DNA of 8,469 nucleotides from Chloroflexota bacterium (GTDB taxonomy: Bacteria; Chloroflexota; Limnocylindria; P2-11E), in NCBI GenBank assembly GCA_005889445.1, contig VBGS01000106.1, positions 1-8,469 of the forward strand, in the 5' to 3' direction. A program made the translations under genes and the position numbers. Position 1 is the stretch's first letter. Each line of letters begins with the position of its first letter. The notes under the pieces are model-generated. The model was not told the origin of the DNA and did no database searches. It saw only the letters and a list, made by a program, of their open reading frames with translations. Positions 6,650-8,469 of this stretch are shown here, piece after piece.

Positions 6650-7362
6650 GTTCAGCCGCCGCGCTGGCGTTCTTTCGCGCGCGGCTCCGCGTCGCCGGCT
6701 CGCCTGCGCGGGCCGCGGCGCAGCGCGCGTATCTCAAGAGCGATCTGCGATTCCTCGGGGCCACCATGCCGCAGACGCGGACCGCGGTGGCCGAGTTCTG
6801 CCGCGCGCACCCGGATCTCACGCGGGCCGACCTTCGCGCGATCGCCGAAGCCGCGTACGCGACGGACTCGCATGATCTGCGCTCCGCGGCGATCGGTGTC
6901 CTCGAGCGTCGCGTCGCCCTGCTGACCGGCCGCGATCTCGGATGGCTCATCGATCTCGTGCGGCGATCGAACTCATGGGCGTACGTCGATTGGCTCTCGC
7001 TCGGCGTCATCGGCGAGGTGATCGCGCAGGATCGGCCATCGCTTCGCCGCTTACCGGTGTGGGCGAGGGACGAGAGCTTCTGGGTCCGGCGGGCATCGCT
7101 CCTCGCGCAGCACGACACGCTGAAGGCCGGGGCCGGGGACTTCGCGCTCTTCGCGCGCCTCGCTGACGGAATGCTCGACGAGCGCGAGTTCTTCATCCGC
7201 AAGGCGATCGGGTGGGTGTTGCGCGAGGTCTCCAAGAAGCGACCGGTCCTCGTGTTCCGTTTTCTCCGCGAGCACCGCGAACGCGTGTCGCGACTGACAC
7301 TGCAGGAAGGCGCGAAATACCTGAGTCCCTCGCAGCGGCGCGCTCTCGGGCTGCCCGCCTAG
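6634..7362 (+). CDS. DNA alkylation repair protein, AlkD family
   Basis: A 242-residue all-helical HEAT-like repeat protein; Bacillus cereus AlkD is 237. AlkD-family glycosylases excise bulky cationic lesions such as 3- and 7-alkylpurines without base flipping. Family signatures are clear: AYLKSDLRFLGATMP (32-46), SWAYVDWLS (114-122) giving Trp115 and Asp119 at the spacing of AlkD Trp109 and Asp113, FWVRRASLL (149-157) with Arg152/153 at the Arg148 position, and EFFIRKAIGWVLREVSK (185-201) with Trp194 at the Trp187 position. The catalytic set therefore looks intact. The GTG start at 6634 lies inside the glutaredoxin-like gene and has only a weak Shine-Dalgarno; no other convincing start precedes the conserved core. 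The TAG stop is part of a -10-like hexamer for the next gene. Confidence 0.93.
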   Translation: MAARVGSAAALAFFRARLRVAGSPARAAAQRAYLKSDLRFLGATMPQTRTAVAEFCRAHPDLTRADLRAIAEAAYATDSHDLRSAAIGVLERRVALLTGRDLGWLIDLVRRSNSWAYVDWLSLGVIGEVIAQDRPSLRRLPVWARDESFWVRRASLLAQHDTLKAGAGDFALFARLADGMLDEREFFIRKAIGWVLREVSKKRPVLVFRFLREHRERVSRLTLQEGAKYLSPSQRRALGLPA

Positions 7363-7365
7363 ACT
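7360..7365 (+). promoter_or_regulatory. Putative -10 box (TAGACT) overlapping the upstream stop, for the AhpD-like selenoprotein gene
   Basis: TAGACT begins with the TAG stop codon of the AlkD-like gene and is followed by 6 bases and then ATG 7372. That spacing would start transcription at the initiation codon. No Shine-Dalgarno is present between the genes, which favours leaderless expression, although translational read-on from the upstream gene (9-base gap, same frame) is also possible. No -35 is recognisable. Confidence 0.5.
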
Positions 7366-7371
7366 CGCGGT

Positions 7372-7839
7372 ATGGCACGCATCTCGTACATGGACGAGGT
7401 GACAAACTTTCGCCGGATCCTGAATCAGTCTCCGAGCGTCTCCTCCGCTTACTGGGAACTCCGCAAAGCGCTCAACGAGGGCGTGGTTTCGCCGAAGCTC
7501 CGCATGCTCTCGTTCCTGTCGTCGGACCTGGTCAACCGCTGCCGCTACTGAACGCAGTCGCATACCAAGCAGGGCCGTGCGCTCGGCATCACCCAGGAAA
7601 TGATCGACGCGATCCCCAAGGCGGACGGGAGCGCGCTCTTCAGCGATGAGGAGAAGGCCGTGATCGCCCTCTCGACCGAGCTCACCCGGACCGCGCATCT
7701 CTCCGACGAGGCCTTCGGGCGGGCCCGCGCCTTCTTCGATGAGCGCGCCCTCGTCGAGCTCGTGCTCAACGTTGGCGTCGCCAACATGAACAACCGCATT
7801 ACCGAGGCGTTCTGGGCCGACTCCGAGCCCGAGGGATAG
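7372..7839 (+). CDS. AhpD/CMD-like redox protein with in-frame TGA read as selenocysteine (CxxU)
   Basis: Reading from ATG 7372 to TAG 7837 gives 155 codons with a single internal TGA as codon 60. The flanking residues N-R-C-R-Y-[TGA]-T-Q-S-H match the AhpD/carboxymuconolactone decarboxylase redox motif N-G-C-x-Y-C-xxx-H, with the TGA exactly at the second Cys and His64 at the conserved +4 position. The fold continues on both sides: an N-terminal helical part (FRRILNQSPSVSSAYWELRK), and after the motif GRALGITQEMIDAI, EEKAVIALSTELTR, DERALVELVLNVGVANMNNRITEAF, all typical of this family. AhpD-like proteins use the CxxC pair for peroxide or dithiol chemistry. The usual relay Glu twelve residues before the first Cys is Met45. 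Upstream in-frame TAG (7360) leaves ATG 7372 as the only possible first start. Alternatives are a nonsense mutation or sequencing error, or, less likely, a separate 79-residue ORF from ATG 7600. Confidence 0.87.
7549..7551 (+). other. Candidate selenocysteine (UGA) codon
   Basis: This TGA is codon 60 of the AhpD-like gene, replacing the second Cys codon of CxxC. The gene is intact before and after it in the same frame, with no frameshift needed. CxxC to CxxU replacement in thioredoxin-like and AhpD/CMD-like proteins is an established selenoprotein pattern. Confidence 0.85.
7574..7587 (+). promoter_or_regulatory. Candidate bacterial SECIS stem-loop
   Basis: GCCG (7574-7577) pairs with CGGC (7584-7587) around the six-base loop TGCGCT. 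The loop starts 26 bases after the UGA, has G as its second base, and the stem is 4 bp. As I recall the published bacterial SECIS consensus, the stem has at least 4 bp, the loop is 3-14 bases with a G in the first two positions, and it lies roughly 16-37 bases from UGA. The stem is short and this DNA is GC-rich, so on its own it is modest evidence; it counts mainly with the UGA context. Confidence 0.55.
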
Positions 7840-7883
7840 GCCGCTCGGCCGGTCGCGCACGCCACGTGCAGCCGTGAGCCGCC

Positions 7884-8369
7884 GTGGCGAAGTCGCGTCG
7901 GCCGGTCAAGTGTCCGGAGTGCGGAGAGGTCAGTACGCCCGTTTCGGGCTTTTGTCGCAACTGCCTGGGGCGCCTACCGCTGCGCACGCCGCTAGTCGCA
8001 TATCTGCCCCTTGCCGCCGCGGCCCTGCTCGCGGTCGTGGCCGGGGGAGCTGCGCTCGCCGTTGGCGCCGCGAGGACTGGCGCCCCGCCGTCTTTGCCCG
8101 TAGCGGCCGAAACGGCCGGCGCCGTCCCAACCGGATCCGTCGGAACGTCCACTCGGAGCGCGAGCCCGCCGGCGTCCGGCCAGCCGGCCGCAGGCGGGAC
8201 TCCGTCAGCGACGACGACGCCGGCGGAACCGATCGCGACGACCACGCCAGCGCCGCCGATCGCGACACCCTCGGCACAGCCGACGGCGGTCCTCGGCGCG
8301 ACCACCAGTCCGAGCGTGCTGCGCATGCCGGATACCTCGACGAGCGCAGAGACAGCAGGCTCCCGGTAG
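7884..8369 (+). CDS. Zinc-ribbon single-pass membrane protein with Thr/Pro/Ala-rich tail
   Basis: A 161-residue protein of unknown function. The N-terminus holds a zinc ribbon, Cys10-x2-Cys13 and Cys24-x2-Cys27 (CPECG...CRNCLGR). One hydrophobic segment follows at about 37-61 (LVAYLPLAAAALLAVVAGGAA), then a roughly 100-residue low-complexity tail rich in Thr, Pro, Ala and Ser. With positive residues on the N-side (KSRRPVK, CRNCLGR), the ribbon is probably cytoplasmic and the tail outside, perhaps crossing the cell wall. It starts at GTG 7884, with no strong Shine-Dalgarno, 44 bases after the AhpD-like stop. The short GGCC hairpin in that gap (7839-7850) has no T run. Codon usage supports a real gene, but the tail gives little homology. 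The stop TAG is part of the -10-like box of the glutamine synthetase gene. Confidence 0.72.
   Translation: MAKSRRPVKCPECGEVSTPVSGFCRNCLGRLPLRTPLVAYLPLAAAALLAVVAGGAALAVGAARTGAPPSLPVAAETAGAVPTGSVGTSTRSASPPASGQPAAGGTPSATTTPAEPIATTTPAPPIATPSAQPTAVLGATTSPSVLRMPDTSTSAETAGSR
8211..8264 (+). repeat. Two tandem 27-base units encoding TTTPA(E/P)PIA
   Basis: Units 8211-8237 and 8238-8264 match at 22 of 27 bases and encode TTTPAEPIA and TTTPAPPIA in the extracytoplasmic tail of the zinc-ribbon protein. A degenerate third copy (TPSAQPTA) follows. This is typical repeat expansion in a Thr/Pro-rich linker and not a mobile or structural element. Confidence 0.7.
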
Positions 8370-8372
8370 AGT
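8367..8372 (+). promoter_or_regulatory. Putative -10 box (TAGAGT) overlapping the upstream stop, for the glutamine synthetase gene
   Basis: TAGAGT starts with the TAG stop of the zinc-ribbon gene and lies 34 bases before the glutamine synthetase ATG. The geometry would give a leader of about 28 bases carrying the Shine-Dalgarno. An 8-base palindrome GAGTACTC (8374-8381) covers the expected transcription start and could be an operator. No -35 is recognisable. Confidence 0.45.
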
Positions 8373-8391
8373 CGAGTACTCCCAACAGCTG

Positions 8392-8400
8392 AAGGAGGGA
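8392..8400 (+). promoter_or_regulatory. Strong RBS (AAGGAGGGA) of the glutamine synthetase gene
   Basis: AAGGAGGGA is close to a full anti-Shine-Dalgarno match, 6 bases before ATG 8407. It is the strongest site in the window together with the one before the second C39-like gene, as expected for a highly expressed enzyme, and it fixes the start codon. Confidence 0.8.
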
Positions 8401-8406
8401 ACAGGC

Positions 8407-8469
8407 ATGGCCGTGTACCGCGCCGAATACATCTGGATGGACGGGACTCAGCCCACGCAGAAGCTGCGG
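8407..8469 (+). CDS. glnII: Glutamine synthetase, type II (GlnII-like), 5' end only
   Basis: Only the first 21 codons are in the window. The N-terminus AEYIWMDGTQPTQKLR matches the start of type II (eukaryote-like) glutamine synthetases, which characteristically read AEYIWxDGTxPTxxxRSKT. The enzyme makes glutamine from glutamate, ammonia and ATP. Type II enzymes are shorter (about 340-350 residues) than GlnA type I and lack its adenylylation control. The start is supported by the strong Shine-Dalgarno 6 bases upstream. The active site lies beyond the window, so the type call rests on the N-terminal signature alone. Confidence 0.82.
   Translation, partial: MAVYRAEYIWMDGTQPTQKLR

Noticed and set aside
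6279..7235. Minus-strand open frame of 318 codons opposite the glutaredoxin-like and AlkD-like genes
   Set aside because: Arg/Ser/Ala-rich with no domain; the sense strand carries clear AlkD signatures.
7372..7551. AhpD-like gene as a simple pseudogene
   Set aside because: The only disruption is TGA at the exact catalytic Cys position, with no other stop or frameshift and a stem-loop after it. Not fully excluded, since TGC to TGA is a single change.
7600..7839. Separate 79-residue gene starting at ATG 7600
   Set aside because: It has no Shine-Dalgarno and would be only the back half of an AhpD-like fold without its redox motif. The frame continues upstream through the TGA to ATG 7372 with conserved family sequence.
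7839..7850. GGCC-GCTC-GGCC hairpin after the AhpD-like stop as a terminator
   Set aside because: The stem is only 4 bp and no T run follows, so it is not supportable as an intrinsic terminator.

Overview
This is a GC-rich, densely packed bacterial segment with no rRNA, tRNA, CRISPR array or insertion sequence that I can see. High GC, GTG starts, short or absent 5' leaders behind TAGNNT-type -10 boxes, a GlnII-type glutamine synthetase and large secreted C39-like proteins suggest a high-GC Gram-positive-like lineage: Chloroflexota (Limnocylindria/Dormibacteria-like) or possibly Actinomycetota. This placement is inference, not a measured assignment.

Layout. Positions 2-1755 hold a tRNA/ribosome maintenance pair: the 3' part of miaA overlaps hflX by 4 bases. 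After 148 non-coding bases comes a secreted CAP-domain protein (1904-2797). Its Shine-Dalgarno sequence lies in the loop, and its GTG start in the stem, of a perfect 10-bp inverted repeat. A two-domain rhodanese-type sulfurtransferase (2794-3648, minus strand) converges on it, and the two stops share one CTAG. Divergent from the sulfurtransferase is a plus-strand run: two tandem paralogous C39-like cysteine peptidases (a probable lipoprotein at 3690-5033, a secreted form at 5080-6336), a small glutaredoxin-like protein (6353-6649) and an AlkD-family DNA alkylation-repair protein (6634-7362).

The most notable locus is 7372-7839. It reads as one AhpD/carboxymuconolactone-decarboxylase-like protein of 155 codons, interrupted by a single in-frame TGA at 7549-7551. 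That TGA sits exactly where the family has the second cysteine of its redox CxxC motif (N-R-C-R-Y-[TGA]-T-Q-S-H). A GC stem with a small G-containing loop follows at a distance suited to a bacterial SECIS element. I interpret the gene as a selenoprotein (CxxU), not as two short genes or a pseudogene. A standard gene caller would truncate it or report only the C-terminal half.

The window ends with a zinc-ribbon, single-pass membrane protein with a Thr/Pro-rich tail (7884-8369) and the first 21 codons of a type II glutamine synthetase (from 8407). Several genes here are preceded by a TAGNNT -10-like hexamer. In two cases its TAG is also the stop codon of the upstream gene, a compact arrangement for starting transcription at gene junctions. 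The sulfurtransferase, glutaredoxin-like protein, AlkD-like protein and AhpD-like selenoprotein all fit thiol/selenol redox or alkylation-damage chemistry, but a shared pathway is speculative.
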